NCBI GenBank assembly: GCA_034429215.1
Contig: DAOUGI010000006.1
Span: 79,879-143,878 of the forward strand
DNA: 64,000 nt
Source: JAFGOG01 sp034429215
Lineage (GTDB): Bacteria > Chloroflexota > Anaerolineae > JAAYZQ01
Reading direction: 5' to 3'
Shown: piece after piece, positions 36,167 to 45,324 of the stretch
How the letters are laid out: each line of letters opens with the position of its first letter
Numbering within the stretch: the stretch's first letter is position 1
Program-made: the position numbers and the translations under genes
The notes under the pieces: model-generated
Database searches by the model: none
Told to the model about the DNA's origin: nothing
What the model saw: only the letters and a program-made list of their open reading frames with translations

Positions 36167-36195
36167 TTGCATGAAAAGGCCATTGCCTGTATAAT
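36167..36195 (+). promoter_or_regulatory. promoter of the kinase/J-vWA/FHA module
   Basis: TTGCAT (36167-36172), 17 bases, TATAAT (36190-36195). Transcription would begin near 36202, only about 14-26 bases before the candidate start codons. Confidence 0.65.
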
Positions 36196-36215
36196 AGCAT
36201 CCAATATCAGTCCAG

Positions 36216-38120
36216 GTGGATGTGGCCTTGGGTAGTAACCTAGACACACATAGAATCACAGAAGACAGGCAGCCGGCGGCACATAAAGAAGGCACGCTGC
36301 CGACCAAAACAGTTCTGCAAGAACGGTACGAGATTCTGGCCGTTCAGGGCATCGGCGGCATGGGGGCCGTCTATCAGGCGCGCGACCTGCGCTTTGGCGC
36401 GGTCAGCCGCATCATCGCCGTCAAGGAAATGGTGAACAACGCCCCCGACCCTCGCCTGCGGCAGATCGGCGTCCAGAATTTCGAGCGCGAGGCAAATATC
36501 CTGGCCAGTCTGTCCCACCCGGCCATCCCCAAGATTTTTGACTTTTTCAGCGAGAGCAATCGCAGCTACCTCGTCATGGAGTTCGTCGACGGTCGGACTC
36601 TGGAGGAGACCCTCACCGAACGCCGCAAGCCATTCGACCAGGAGCAGGTCCTCAACTGGGCGCTGCAGGTGTGCGACGTGCTGACCTACCTGCACAACCA
36701 AAAGCCACCCGTCATCTTTCGCGACATGAAACCCGACAACCTGATTCTCCGCCACGACGGGCGGCTCATGGTCATCGACTTTGGCATTGCCAAGGTGTTC
36801 GAGCAGGGCCAGCGCGGAACGATGATCGGCACAGAGGGCTACTCGCCGCCAGAGCAGTACCGGGGGGTTGCCGATCCACGCGGTGACCTGTATGCCCTGG
36901 CCGCCACACTCCATCATCTGCTTACCAACCGGGACCCACGCCTCGAGCCCCCGTTCACCTTTCATGAGCGTCCCATTCAACTCTTCAACTCTGGCATATC
37001 GCCCGAGTTTCAGACAGTGGTCACCAAGGCCTTGGCCTACGACCTCAATGACCGCTACAACTCGGCAGCCGAAATGGGTGAGGCGCTGAGCAGAGTGCTG
37101 CCAGGGCGCCGGTCGCTGACCGCCGGCCTGGGCGGACCGGCGATCAACGCTGTGCCCCAGGATGTTGTCCCCAAGTGGACCTTCCGCTGTGAGGACGAAG
37201 TCAGGTCCTCGCCCCGCGTGGTCGACGGCGTGTTGTACATCGGCAGCTATGACCATAATCTGTACGCCCTCGACGCCGAGCGCGGCACCTTTGTTTGGAA
37301 ATTTCCAACAAAGGCGGGGATCGCCTCCACGCCGGCTATCTATCAGACCCAGGTGATGGTCGGTTCCGACGACGGCCATCTATATGCCATCTCGTGCCGG
37401 ACCGGTCACGAGGTATGGGCCTGCGCCGTCGGCGGTCCAATCCGCTCCTCGCCGCGCATCGAATATGGCCATGTTTTTGTCGGCGCCGATGACGGCGTCC
37501 TGTACGCTGTCAATGCCCAGTCAGGCCGGGTTGTATGGCGATTTCAGACGGCGGCGCCGGTCCGCTCCTCACCGCTCATCTCCGGTGAGATGATCTATGT
37601 CGGTTCGGACGACGGGTTCGTTTATGCCGTAGAGATGCGCAGCGGCCAGGTCAAGTGGAAGTACAACACCAACCGCCGGGTCACCTCTTCGCCGGCAGGC
37701 TTTGATGTGCTGATCTTTGTCGGTTCTGCCGACGGGAGTGTGCACGCCGTCAACATCGGTTCCGGCTGGCCTATGTGGCGGTTTCGAACCAAGGGGGCCA
37801 TCCTGTCCTCGCCGGTAGTTGTCGAGGAGCACGTCTGCTTTGGCTCGGCTGACGGCAACCTGTACTGCCTGGACGCCAAGACGGGGCGCCAAGTGTGGAA
37901 GTACGAGGCCGGCAGCCCGATCGCCTCATCGCCCGCCGCAGACGATGGGATAGTGTACTTTGGCTCGAACGATGGGGCGATCCACGCCGTAGACGCAACC
38001 AACGGCCGGAGCCAGTGGCGCTATGTGACCGGCGGCCCAGTTCCATCGTCGCCGATCGTAGTGAATGACACGGTCTATGTAGGCTCGAACGATCACAACG
38101 TCTATGCTCTGCCGGCCTAG
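36216..38120 (+). CDS. Ser/Thr protein kinase with C-terminal eight-repeat PQQ-like propeller
   Basis: This 634-residue protein (numbering from GTG 36216) has an in-frame TTG at 36228 with AGGTGG upstream that may be the real start. A Hanks-type kinase domain fills ~35-300: glycine loop GIGGMGAVYQ, lysine in IAVKEM, catalytic R169-D170 in FRDMKPDN (Phe in place of the HRD His), and DFG at 188-190. From ~325 on there are eight repeats of the type SSP-x-VYVGSDDG-xLYAVD-xxG followed by VxW, enough for a closed eight-bladed beta-propeller. There is no hydrophobic helix between the two parts, so the propeller should be in the cytoplasm. A J-domain/vWA gene and an FHA gene follow, pointing to a phospho-signalling module. 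Confidence 0.88.
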   Translation: MDVALGSNLDTHRITEDRQPAAHKEGTLPTKTVLQERYEILAVQGIGGMGAVYQARDLRFGAVSRIIAVKEMVNNAPDPRLRQIGVQNFEREANILASLSHPAIPKIFDFFSESNRSYLVMEFVDGRTLEETLTERRKPFDQEQVLNWALQVCDVLTYLHNQKPPVIFRDMKPDNLILRHDGRLMVIDFGIAKVFEQGQRGTMIGTEGYSPPEQYRGVADPRGDLYALAATLHHLLTNRDPRLEPPFTFHERPIQLFNSGISPEFQTVVTKALAYDLNDRYNSAAEMGEALSRVLPGRRSLTAGLGGPAINAVPQDVVPKWTFRCEDEVRSSPRVVDGVLYIGSYDHNLYALDAERGTFVWKFPTKAGIASTPAIYQTQVMVGSDDGHLYAISCRTGHEVWACAVGGPIRSSPRIEYGHVFVGADDGVLYAVNAQSGRVVWRFQTAAPVRSSPLISGEMIYVGSDDGFVYAVEMRSGQVKWKYNTNRRVTSSPAGFDVLIFVGSADGSVHAVNIGSGWPMWRFRTKGAILSSPVVVEEHVCFGSADGNLYCLDAKTGRQVWKYEAGSPIASSPAADDGIVYFGSNDGAIHAVDATNGRSQWRYVTGGPVPSSPIVVNDTVYVGSNDHNVYALPA

Positions 38121-38135
38121 AGGCCCTTAACGATC

Positions 38136-39716
38136 ATGAAGATCGAGATCGATCCGGAGCGCGACTATTATGCCATCCTCGGCGTCCCGCCCGACGCCGA
38201 CGAGCAGACGATCAAGCGCGCCTACCGGCAGTTGGCACGGCGTTACCATCCCGACGCGGCCGCCCCCCATGCCGACCAGCCCGCACCCAGCGAAGGGACC
38301 GAGCAGGCCGCTCCGGCGATCGAGGGCGGCGCACAGGCGCCTGCCAGCGACACTGAGCGTTTCCGCGAGATCCAAGAAGCCTACGAGATCCTGAACGATC
38401 CACAGCAGCGTGAGGCGTACGACCACTGGCGGCGCCAGGAGGGCCTGGATCGCCCGCCGGCTTTTGTGTTGAACACCGTTATCAGCCACGAGCTATTGCC
38501 CTGCCTGAGCGAATCGCAAACCCTCTATGTCCTGGTCAAAATCTCGGCTACGGAAGAGATCGAGAGCCGCCGGGTGCCAATAAACCTGTGCCTGGTCCTC
38601 GACCGCAGCACATCAATGAAAGGAGCCCGACTACAGCAGGTCAAAGAGGCAGCGCGTTACATCGTTGACCAATTGGGTGACAACGACATACTGTCGGTGA
38701 TCTCCTTCAGCGATCGGGCTGAGGTAGTGGTGCCCGGCCAATGGCCGCCGGACAAAGTAGCGGCCAAGGCGGCGATCAGCCGCATCCAGGCCAATGGGGG
38801 AACCGAGCTCCTGCAGGGGCTCAAGGCCGGCCTGGAGGAGGTGAACCGCTGGCGACGTGAGGAAATGCTCAACTCGCTGATCCTCCTTACCGACGGTCAG
38901 ACTTATGGCGACGACCAGGCATGCCTGGAGGAAGCCGGCTGGGCGGGCGTGCAGCACATCCAGTTGGTGACGATGGGCATCGGCCCCAATTGGAACGACG
39001 ACCTCCTGGATCGGATAGCAGGGCTGAGTGGCGGCACCTCGCTCTACATCGATTCGGCAGCCAAGATCTCACGCACCCTCCAAGAGCAGATCCATAGCCT
39101 GGGTGATGTCTTTGCCCGGGACCTGGCGTTGCTCATTCACTGTGGCGAGGGGATCGACATCCAGGAAATCTACCGCATAACACCCCAGATAAGCTTGTTA
39201 CACATGGACGATAGGCAGGTGACCCTGGGCCTGCTGGAAAAGCAGCAACCCCAAGTGATCCTGATGGAGCTCCTGGTCGGCAGCCAGCGACCAGGCCGGA
39301 CCCGCCTGCTTCAGCTGGCGTTGGAGGGCTCCGTGCCGGCGATCGGCGACTATCCGGTGCGCATCCAGCAGGACGTGGCAGTGACCTTTACCTCTGACCT
39401 GACCGGCGGCGCCGGTCAGGTCGGACGACCGCCGGTCCCGCCTGACATCGTGACGGCCATGGGCAAGCTGACGATCTATAAAATGCAGGCACGGGCCATG
39501 GCCGAGATTGAGACGGGCCAGATAGACACCGCGGTGAACCGGCTCAAGACGCTGGCCACCCGTCTGCTCAACATCGGCGAGACCGAGCTGGCGCGGGCTG
39601 CCCTGCTCGAGGCCGGCTACCTGGCCCAGACCGGCTCACTTTCGGGCGAAGGACGAAAAAAGCTGCGCTACGGCACCCGCGGGCTGACGATCGTGCCAAA
39701 AGAGGTACGCCCATGA
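38136..39716 (+). CDS. J-domain (DnaJ) protein fused to von Willebrand factor A domain
   Basis: This 526-residue cytoplasmic protein starts with a J-domain (YYAILGVPPDADEQTIKRAYRQLARRYHPD, HPD near residue 38). The domain is interrupted by a ~35-residue Ala/Pro insert and then closed by FREIQEAYEILNDPQQREAYD. A vWA domain follows with an intact MIDAS: D156-R-S-T-S, Thr in NGGTELLQG and Asp in LLTDGQ. The C-terminal ~200 residues are beta-rich, then helical, and unassigned. J-domains recruit DnaK, and vWA domains bind partners through a metal ion. The gene begins 15 bases after the kinase gene and overlaps the FHA gene by four bases. Confidence 0.87.
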   Translation: MKIEIDPERDYYAILGVPPDADEQTIKRAYRQLARRYHPDAAAPHADQPAPSEGTEQAAPAIEGGAQAPASDTERFREIQEAYEILNDPQQREAYDHWRRQEGLDRPPAFVLNTVISHELLPCLSESQTLYVLVKISATEEIESRRVPINLCLVLDRSTSMKGARLQQVKEAARYIVDQLGDNDILSVISFSDRAEVVVPGQWPPDKVAAKAAISRIQANGGTELLQGLKAGLEEVNRWRREEMLNSLILLTDGQTYGDDQACLEEAGWAGVQHIQLVTMGIGPNWNDDLLDRIAGLSGGTSLYIDSAAKISRTLQEQIHSLGDVFARDLALLIHCGEGIDIQEIYRITPQISLLHMDDRQVTLGLLEKQQPQVILMELLVGSQRPGRTRLLQLALEGSVPAIGDYPVRIQQDVAVTFTSDLTGGAGQVGRPPVPPDIVTAMGKLTIYKMQARAMAEIETGQIDTAVNRLKTLATRLLNIGETELARAALLEAGYLAQTGSLSGEGRKKLRYGTRGLTIVPKEVRP

Positions 39717-40195
39717 TCAAGTGTCTCTTCTGTAACGCCGTCTATCCAGAGAATACGCTGTTTTGTGAGGAATGTGGCTCTTACCTGGCCGGCACCAACG
39801 AACAGGGTACCGACCCGCTGGTTGGCCAAACCGTCGCCGAAGTGGATCAGACTACCGGTGACGGCACCGGCTTTATGACACTGACGATAGCTTTTGACAG
39901 CGGCAGCCGGATCGAGCTGCCGCTGTCAAAAGAGATCATATTGGGCCGGCTTGATGCCGGCCGGGCTGTCTTCCCTGACGTCGACCTGACCAACGAACAG
40001 GGGATGGAGATGGGGGTCTCACGCCGCCACGCCCGCATCGTGCGCCGCGGAAACCAGGTATTTCTCGAAGACCTGGGCAGCCTGAACGGCACTTTTTTGA
40101 ACGCCACGCGCCTGGCGCCCGAGCTGCCTTACCCGGTCAAAGAAGGCGACCAGGTGCAACTTGGCAAGCTGATCTTGACCATCCACCTAAAATAA
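39713..40195 (+). CDS. zinc-ribbon and FHA-domain protein
   Basis: This 160-residue protein has a zinc ribbon made of C4/C7 and C18/C21 (CLFC, CEEC). It continues with an FHA domain: ILGR (phosphate-binding Arg), VSRRHARI (Ser and His) and DLGSLNGTFLN (Asn), all key residues present. FHA domains bind phosphothreonine, so the kinase encoded two genes upstream is the obvious source of its ligand. The start overlaps the J-vWA stop (ATGA). Confidence 0.9.
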   Translation: MIKCLFCNAVYPENTLFCEECGSYLAGTNEQGTDPLVGQTVAEVDQTTGDGTGFMTLTIAFDSGSRIELPLSKEIILGRLDAGRAVFPDVDLTNEQGMEMGVSRRHARIVRRGNQVFLEDLGSLNGTFLNATRLAPELPYPVKEGDQVQLGKLILTIHLK

Positions 40196-40209
40196 CGGCC
40201 CGCCTTCAG

Positions 40210-40287
40210 CAGCCGGCAGCCGGTAGTCGACGAGATGGACAAATGCACGAATTCCGAACACCGATTCAAGCCGACCGCTGCTGGCTG
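40210..40287. repeat. imperfect GCTG-rich inverted repeat
   Basis: CAGCCGGCAGC (40210-40220) pairs with GCTGCTGGCTG (40277-40287) at ten of eleven positions. It lies between the FHA gene and the 81-residue gene and resembles the repeat at 27354-27398. Confidence 0.35.
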
Positions 40288-40307
40288 ATGGCTGACAGGA
40301 GCACCCT

Positions 40308-40553
40308 ATGTACGAAGTGATCATCCACATGCATAACGAGGATCCGATCCTGGCCGAAATAGACAAACTGCCCGATCCAACGCACTTGAGTATCATGGTT
40401 ACCAATCCACGCCGCCGCGACGGCAAGCCGCTGCCCTATGTGACCGAGGGAGCGCGGGCCTTTGTCTTCCCCTGGAGCCGGATCAGTTTTGTCGAAGTTA
40501 TGGGCGGTGAGGAGGAGGAAAAAGAAGTCGAGGAGTTCTTCCGCGAATCGTAA
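40308..40553 (+). CDS. small acidic-tailed hypothetical protein (81 aa)
   Basis: An 81-residue protein that I cannot assign. It is compact and beta-rich (MYEVIIHMHNEDPILAEIDKLPDP, THLSIMVTNPRRRDGKPLPYV, FVFPWSRISFVEVM) and ends in a strongly acidic tail, GGEEEEKEVEEFF. There is no signal or membrane segment. It follows the FHA gene by 112 bases with a short repeat between, so it may or may not belong to that operon. An upstream GACAGGAG provides a ribosome site. Confidence 0.7.
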   Translation: MYEVIIHMHNEDPILAEIDKLPDPTHLSIMVTNPRRRDGKPLPYVTEGARAFVFPWSRISFVEVMGGEEEEKEVEEFFRES

Positions 40554-40560
40554 GCTTCCC

Positions 40561-41490
40561 TCACCTGATCTCGGTCACAATCACCCGCACCGCGCCGGCC
40601 AACCGGAGGGCCAGGTCCACCCGGCCCTTTGTCTCGTCCGTCACCAGGGCGATCATATTGCCGCCCCAACCGGCGCCCGACAGCTTGGCGCCCAGCGCCC
40701 CACCCTCCCGGGCGGCGACCACCAGCCGGTCTAGCTCTGGGCAGCTCACACCCATCGCCTGCAGCAGGGCGTGGTTCTCGTCAAGCAGCGGGCCAAGCGC
40801 CGCTATCTCCCCGCGCTCGATGGCCGCGCGAGCTGCGATGGCGATCTGCCCCGCCCGGTCGAAAGGCGGCTCATACCCGTCCGGATCGGTCCGGTAGCGG
40901 CGGCGTAGGTCGCCCACCACCTCCCTGGTCGGGCTCTCAATGCCGGTATCGGCCACGGCCAGCAGGAAGGGCCGGCCCACCCAAAAGATCTCACAGCTCA
41001 CGTCCTTGACAAAATAGACCGGCTTTTCAAAGGCAACTACCGTGTTATCGATTCCCGACGGCGTGCCGTGGTAGATCAGCTCGGTCTGGTACACCAGGTC
41101 AGAGATATCCCGCGATGACAGCCAGCGGCCAAAGTGGCCCGCCAGCGCCCGGACGATCGCAGTCGACACCGCCGCGCCACTGCCCATCCCCCGAGCAATC
41201 GGCACCGTCGAAGTGACGGTGATCGTCAGGTCCGGCTCGCCCTGTGCGTCGATCGCCTGCAACGCCAGCCGGACGATCCGCGCCAGTGGATCGCCGTCGC
41301 CGGCCTCGCGTACGGCCAGTCGCCGGTTCAGGTCGGGCGCGTCTATCACCACCCCATGCCCGTCGCTGGCCGGCTCCACCGTCGCCTGGGCCTGCACCTC
41401 AGTCACCGGCACAGCGATCGCCGGCCGGCCATAGACCACCGCGTGCTCGCCACACAGGATTACTTTGCCCGAAGCGTAAGCTGTCGTCAC
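40561..41490 (-). CDS. mvk: mevalonate kinase
   Basis: This 309-residue GHMP kinase phosphorylates mevalonate in the mevalonate route to isoprenoids. Visible motifs are the N-terminal KVILCGEHAVVYGRPAIA typical of mevalonate kinases, the ATP loop PIARGMGSGAAVS, GTPSGIDNTVV with the catalytic Asp, and the third motif KLSGAGWGGNMIAL. It starts at GTG 41490. A -10 box ends seven bases upstream, so the message is probably leaderless. No other mevalonate-pathway gene lies in the window. Bacterial use of this pathway is known in Chloroflexota. Confidence 0.93.
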   Translation of the reverse strand: MTTAYASGKVILCGEHAVVYGRPAIAVPVTEVQAQATVEPASDGHGVVIDAPDLNRRLAVREAGDGDPLARIVRLALQAIDAQGEPDLTITVTSTVPIARGMGSGAAVSTAIVRALAGHFGRWLSSRDISDLVYQTELIYHGTPSGIDNTVVAFEKPVYFVKDVSCEIFWVGRPFLLAVADTGIESPTREVVGDLRRRYRTDPDGYEPPFDRAGQIAIAARAAIERGEIAALGPLLDENHALLQAMGVSCPELDRLVVAAREGGALGAKLSGAGWGGNMIALVTDETKGRVDLALRLAGAVRVIVTEIR

Positions 41491-41497
41491 GAGTCCT

Positions 41498-41503
41498 ATT
41501 ATA
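41498..41503 (-). promoter_or_regulatory. -10 box implying leaderless mevalonate kinase mRNA
   Basis: TATAAT on the minus strand ends seven bases before the GTG start at 41490, so transcription would start at or next to the start codon. No Shine-Dalgarno fits between them. Confidence 0.55.
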
Positions 41504-41558
41504 CCCTCAGACCATAAGGGTTTCCAAAACCCTCAGGGCCTGTCGTGAAATCTCAGTC

Positions 41559-41587
41559 TTGACAATGCTTCTCTCATCGAGTATAAT
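41559..41587 (+). promoter_or_regulatory. consensus promoter of the Kelch-protein gene
   Basis: TTGACA (41559-41564), 17 bases, TATAAT (41582-41587): a perfect consensus promoter. It leaves a leader of about 235 bases before the ATG at 41830. Confidence 0.7.
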
Positions 41588-41829
41588 GATGATGACACAA
41601 AACCACAGTTTGCATCGCTGTTGGCGCGACAGGGATGTCGTGGGCCTATCCAGAAGCACTAGGCTATATCCTCACCTGCAACCGGCCGCCCGCCCACCGC
41701 CCAGGATGGAAAGGAGGTGAAACCGCGTAAAACCCGAACTGTTTTCCATTGGATTGATCGGTCATACCGTTATGTCCGGCCGTGCGCTCCCGGTGTGGGG
41801 CCAGGCCGGCTCAAAGAAAGGAGCCTCTT
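41588..41829 (+). other. long 5' leader with a free-standing Shine-Dalgarno
   Basis: The ~235-base leader contains a small hairpin (CGACA/TGTCG near 41630) and a near-perfect anti-16S match AAAGGAGGTGA around 41710-41720, but no start codon at a normal distance. The tiny frame ATGGAAAGGAGGTGA overlaps it. A GTG within it (41717) opens 38 codons that end overlapping the Kelch ATG (TTATGA), so a coupled leader peptide is possible. The gene's own ribosome site AAAGGAG lies at about 41817-41823. Confidence 0.4.
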
Positions 41830-44800
41830 ATGAAATCGGGTAAGCTGTTGATCTTTTTGGCCATGCTGGCGCTCCTGCTGGGCCTGCTAGCGGCCTCCGC
41901 CTACGCCGCTCCCCCAGGGCCAGATACTGACCCGGCAGAAGTGTTTCAGGCAAGCCTGGACGCCTCCGGCGCGACCCAATCAGGGATCGAAAACGTTGGC
42001 ACTTCGACCCTGGCAAACGTGACGCCGGGATACCTGCCGATCGGCACCCCGTTTGACCTGTGTTTCTCGGTCTTTGTCCAGTCGCCCGATGCCGAGTACA
42101 TGGACCACTTTGACGTGGACCTGCCCGATGGCTGGACGGTCAACTCGGTTGCTGCCAACTCGGTTCCGCCGGCGAACGGCTGCAGCGGCGCGCTGCCCCC
42201 GGTCGTCGGTGTAAACGCCGGCAACCTGGTGTATTGGCAGAGCACCGGCTATCCACCCCAAACCGGCTGCGGCGCCTGGAACGGCTCTTCGGCCGGCGCC
42301 AACTTTGACTTTTGCGCCAACGTTACCATCCCTGACACAAGCGGTGCGCCGTGGATGCTGCCCTGGAACTATATCGGCGATGGATATGGTGGCACCCCGC
42401 ACCAGGTCTCCGGCTCCTATGGCCCCATCGGCCCCCCGCTGCCCATCATGCTCATGCCGGAGGAGATCCTGGCCGAGGGCTGCGCCTATGAGCCGCAAAC
42501 CCACAGCTTTACTGTGCTGAACAACGCCGGCTATGACGCCACCGTCAACCTGACCTACTCCATCCTGGCGGGCGCCGGCACCTGCACCGGCCCGGCCAGC
42601 GTCGTCGTGCCCAACAGCGGCAGCCTCCCCTTCGACGTCATTTTGACGCCGGTAGGCGTGCCCAGCGACACAGTGGTATGCCAGATCATCGCCGTCGACG
42701 CCGCAAACCCGAACAACACCGACACCTCGCTCATCGTCAAGCACCTGGCCGCCTGGTTCTGGGATCCGGCCGGCTGGCAGATCGAACCGATCGCCGCCGC
42801 CACGCCGAACCAGTGGGCTGGCGGCGTTGTGGGCACCAACCCGGCCGCCGCGGGCCCGGTGGGCTATGTCGTGGGCGGACTGGCCGCCGGCTCCAGCGTC
42901 ATAAACCCCGACCTGCAAATGTACGACCCGGGCACCGGCGTCTGGACGCAATTGGCGGATCTGCCCAACCCCCGCTTTAGCCCCGTGGTGGGCTGGATCG
43001 GCGGCCTGTTGTACGCGGCGGGCGGCTATGACACCGCCTTTGCCGCCACCAACGACCTGCAGGTCTATGACCCCGTGGCCGGCACCTGGGACAACGCCAC
43101 TCCGGCCGACATCCCCAACCTCCGCGGCGGCGGCGCCGGCGGGGTTGGCGTGTGCGCCTCCGGCTCAGGTCCTTGCCTCTTCCACGTCGGCGGCGGTCCA
43201 GACAGCAACTTTGCCAGCACCACGCTGGAGACCTGGCAATACGACCCCGGCGCCAACGCCTGGACCCAGTTGGACAACAAGCCGGCCGGCTCCTCGCCCG
43301 ACGGTCACATCCTGGGCGCGGGCGTGGGCTGCTTGGGCCACATCTACGTCGGCGGCGACTATCGCGGCTATGACGAGTTCTACCGCCTGGACGCCACCCA
43401 GCCTGCCGGCTCGCAGTGGACCCAACTGGCCAACATCCCGGCCACCGCCGGCGCCATGACCCCGGCCCTGGTCTGCAAAGAGGAAGTGGGCGTCATCGTC
43501 TTGATCGGCGGCGATCCTTACGGCGGTTGGAGCGCCTACAACAACACCGTCTACGTCTACGACATCGCCACCGACACCTGGAGCGGGCCGCTGCCCCAGA
43601 CGTTGAACGTCGCCCAGCTCGGCTCCGTCGGCTGGCACATGTATGGCAGGGTATGGACCGCCGGCGGCACAGTCGGCTCCGGCGCCATCTCGCCGATGCC
43701 CCACGAGTCGCTGGCCCAGATCATGTGTGAGCAGCAGCCGATCATCTGGGACAAGTATATCGACGGGGAGCCGTGGGCGCCGGACATGGTAATCACCCGC
43801 GAGACCTCCAACACGATCGAGGTCGTGGAGGTCCTGCACCTGACGCCATCGATGCCACCGCCCCCGCCGCTGGCCGGCTCAAAGCCGGCAGCCCTCGTGC
43901 CGCCTGGAGGCGGCTGGCTGCCGGGTGAGGCGGCCGACGTGGTCGGCGCCGCTGTGCCGCAGGGACCCGCCCCGGCGAGCCTGCCCGGCGCACCCTGGGA
44001 GATGCCTGAAGTTGTCCTGTACGACAACGGGCCGCTGGTCACCCATCCCGGCGGCGGCGCGGGCGGTGCGGACGCCAGCGCCGTCCAGACCGCGCTGGCC
44101 ATGACCCTGTACGGCTCTAACGTCAGCCTGTCCGGCGGCTACCGCATCGCTGACGGCTTTACCATCTCCGATGCAGGCGGCTGGCAGATCGACCAGATCA
44201 CCTTCTTTGCCTACCAGACCAACTCGGGCAACTCCTGCACCCTCGACCACGTCAACTATCAGATCTGGAACGGCCCCCCCAACGACCCGGGCTCGAGCGT
44301 GGTGTACGGCGACACGACCACCAACCGCATGGCGAGCTGCGCCTGGTCCAACATCTACCGGGTGCTCGACACCGACCTGACCAACACCCAGCGGCCGATC
44401 ATGGCCATGGTGGCCAGCGCGGGTGTGACCCTGCCGCCCGGCACCTACTGGCTTGACTGGCAGATAGGCGGGACGCTGACCTCCGGTCCGTGGCAACCGC
44501 CGATCACCATCCTGGGCCAGACGACCACCGGCGACGCGCTGCAGTGGGTTGCGGCGAACGGCGCCTGGCAGGCGATGGTCGACGGCACCAACGCGCAGGG
44601 CGTGCCGTTCATCCTCGAGGGGCCGGACGTCCAGCTGCCGGTCTTTACCCAGATCGAGGACTGGGATCCGACCAAGCTGCGCCTGCTCGACTGGGCGGCC
44701 ACCGGCGGCGAAGTGATCGTCGAGCCTGATCGCGTAGTGTGGACCGGCCAAATCTTGGAGCCGATGACGATCACTTTGACCAAGTGGTTCCACGTCGAGC

Positions 44801-45306
44801 CGTGCACCTGGACCGAAACGCTGCTGTGGGAGGAGCTGTGGCTGGATCAAACCGAGCTGGAACAGCGACCGGTACTGATCAACCATCTGCTGCCTGAGCT
44901 GTGGATCGGCGCCACGGGCGGAGGCCCTGTCTTTGCCGGTGACTTGGCCAGCTTTACCCTCATCTTTACCAATACCGGCGGCTTTGAGAACATGGCCATG
45001 ATCCGCAACGAGTTCCCCGAGACGGCGCCGTTCGAGAGCTCAGTTCCTCCACCCAGCCGAGTCGATCCCGCCGGTCTGTGGGTCGAGTGGGACCTCCTCG
45101 ACCTGCCGACGGGCTATCAGAACTCTATCGACGTGACGGTCATGATCTCATCCACCCTGCCGCCGTCAACCACCATCGAGATCTGGGACGGCATCTTTGA
45201 CCACACCGGCGTGCTGCGCGACTGGGTGATCATCATGTTCCACGTCGAGCCTCCTCCCTACCACTATGTCTACCTGCCGCTCATACTCAGGAACTATACG
45301 CCCTAA
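41830..45306 (+). CDS. large secreted Kelch-repeat protein with YLPLILR C-terminus
   Basis: This 1158-residue protein starts at ATG 41830 after AAAGGAG. It has a classical signal peptide (KLLIFLAMLALLLGLLAASAYA, cut near residue 28). Residues ~30-310 are beta-rich Ig-like regions. Kelch-type repeats lie around ~340-640 (GLLYAAGGYD, CLFHVGGG, GHIYVGGDY, VIVLIGGDPYGG). A Pro-rich spacer (MPPPPPLAGSKP), a further beta domain and a DUF11-like region (FAGDLASFTLIFTNTGG) follow. It ends in HYVYLPLILRNYTP. There is no sortase or PEP-CTERM motif. It is probably cell-surface or released, with an adhesive or binding role. The C-terminal motif may be a sorting signal of this phylum. Confidence 0.85.
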   Translation: MKSGKLLIFLAMLALLLGLLAASAYAAPPGPDTDPAEVFQASLDASGATQSGIENVGTSTLANVTPGYLPIGTPFDLCFSVFVQSPDAEYMDHFDVDLPDGWTVNSVAANSVPPANGCSGALPPVVGVNAGNLVYWQSTGYPPQTGCGAWNGSSAGANFDFCANVTIPDTSGAPWMLPWNYIGDGYGGTPHQVSGSYGPIGPPLPIMLMPEEILAEGCAYEPQTHSFTVLNNAGYDATVNLTYSILAGAGTCTGPASVVVPNSGSLPFDVILTPVGVPSDTVVCQIIAVDAANPNNTDTSLIVKHLAAWFWDPAGWQIEPIAAATPNQWAGGVVGTNPAAAGPVGYVVGGLAAGSSVINPDLQMYDPGTGVWTQLADLPNPRFSPVVGWIGGLLYAAGGYDTAFAATNDLQVYDPVAGTWDNATPADIPNLRGGGAGGVGVCASGSGPCLFHVGGGPDSNFASTTLETWQYDPGANAWTQLDNKPAGSSPDGHILGAGVGCLGHIYVGGDYRGYDEFYRLDATQPAGSQWTQLANIPATAGAMTPALVCKEEVGVIVLIGGDPYGGWSAYNNTVYVYDIATDTWSGPLPQTLNVAQLGSVGWHMYGRVWTAGGTVGSGAISPMPHESLAQIMCEQQPIIWDKYIDGEPWAPDMVITRETSNTIEVVEVLHLTPSMPPPPPLAGSKPAALVPPGGGWLPGEAADVVGAAVPQGPAPASLPGAPWEMPEVVLYDNGPLVTHPGGGAGGADASAVQTALAMTLYGSNVSLSGGYRIADGFTISDAGGWQIDQITFFAYQTNSGNSCTLDHVNYQIWNGPPNDPGSSVVYGDTTTNRMASCAWSNIYRVLDTDLTNTQRPIMAMVASAGVTLPPGTYWLDWQIGGTLTSGPWQPPITILGQTTTGDALQWVAANGAWQAMVDGTNAQGVPFILEGPDVQLPVFTQIEDWDPTKLRLLDWAATGGEVIVEPDRVVWTGQILEPMTITLTKWFHVEPCTWTETLLWEELWLDQTELEQRPVLINHLLPELWIGATGGGPVFAGDLASFTLIFTNTGGFENMAMIRNEFPETAPFESSVPPPSRVDPAGLWVEWDLLDLPTGYQNSIDVTVMISSTLPPSTTIEIWDGIFDHTGVLRDWVIIMFHVEPPPYHYVYLPLILRNYTP

Positions 45307-45324
45307 CTCTGGAACCTGTCATCC

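Noticed and set aside
36240..37379. 379-codon minus-strand frame opposite the kinase
   Set aside because: Antisense to kinase and propeller motifs. No ribosome site.
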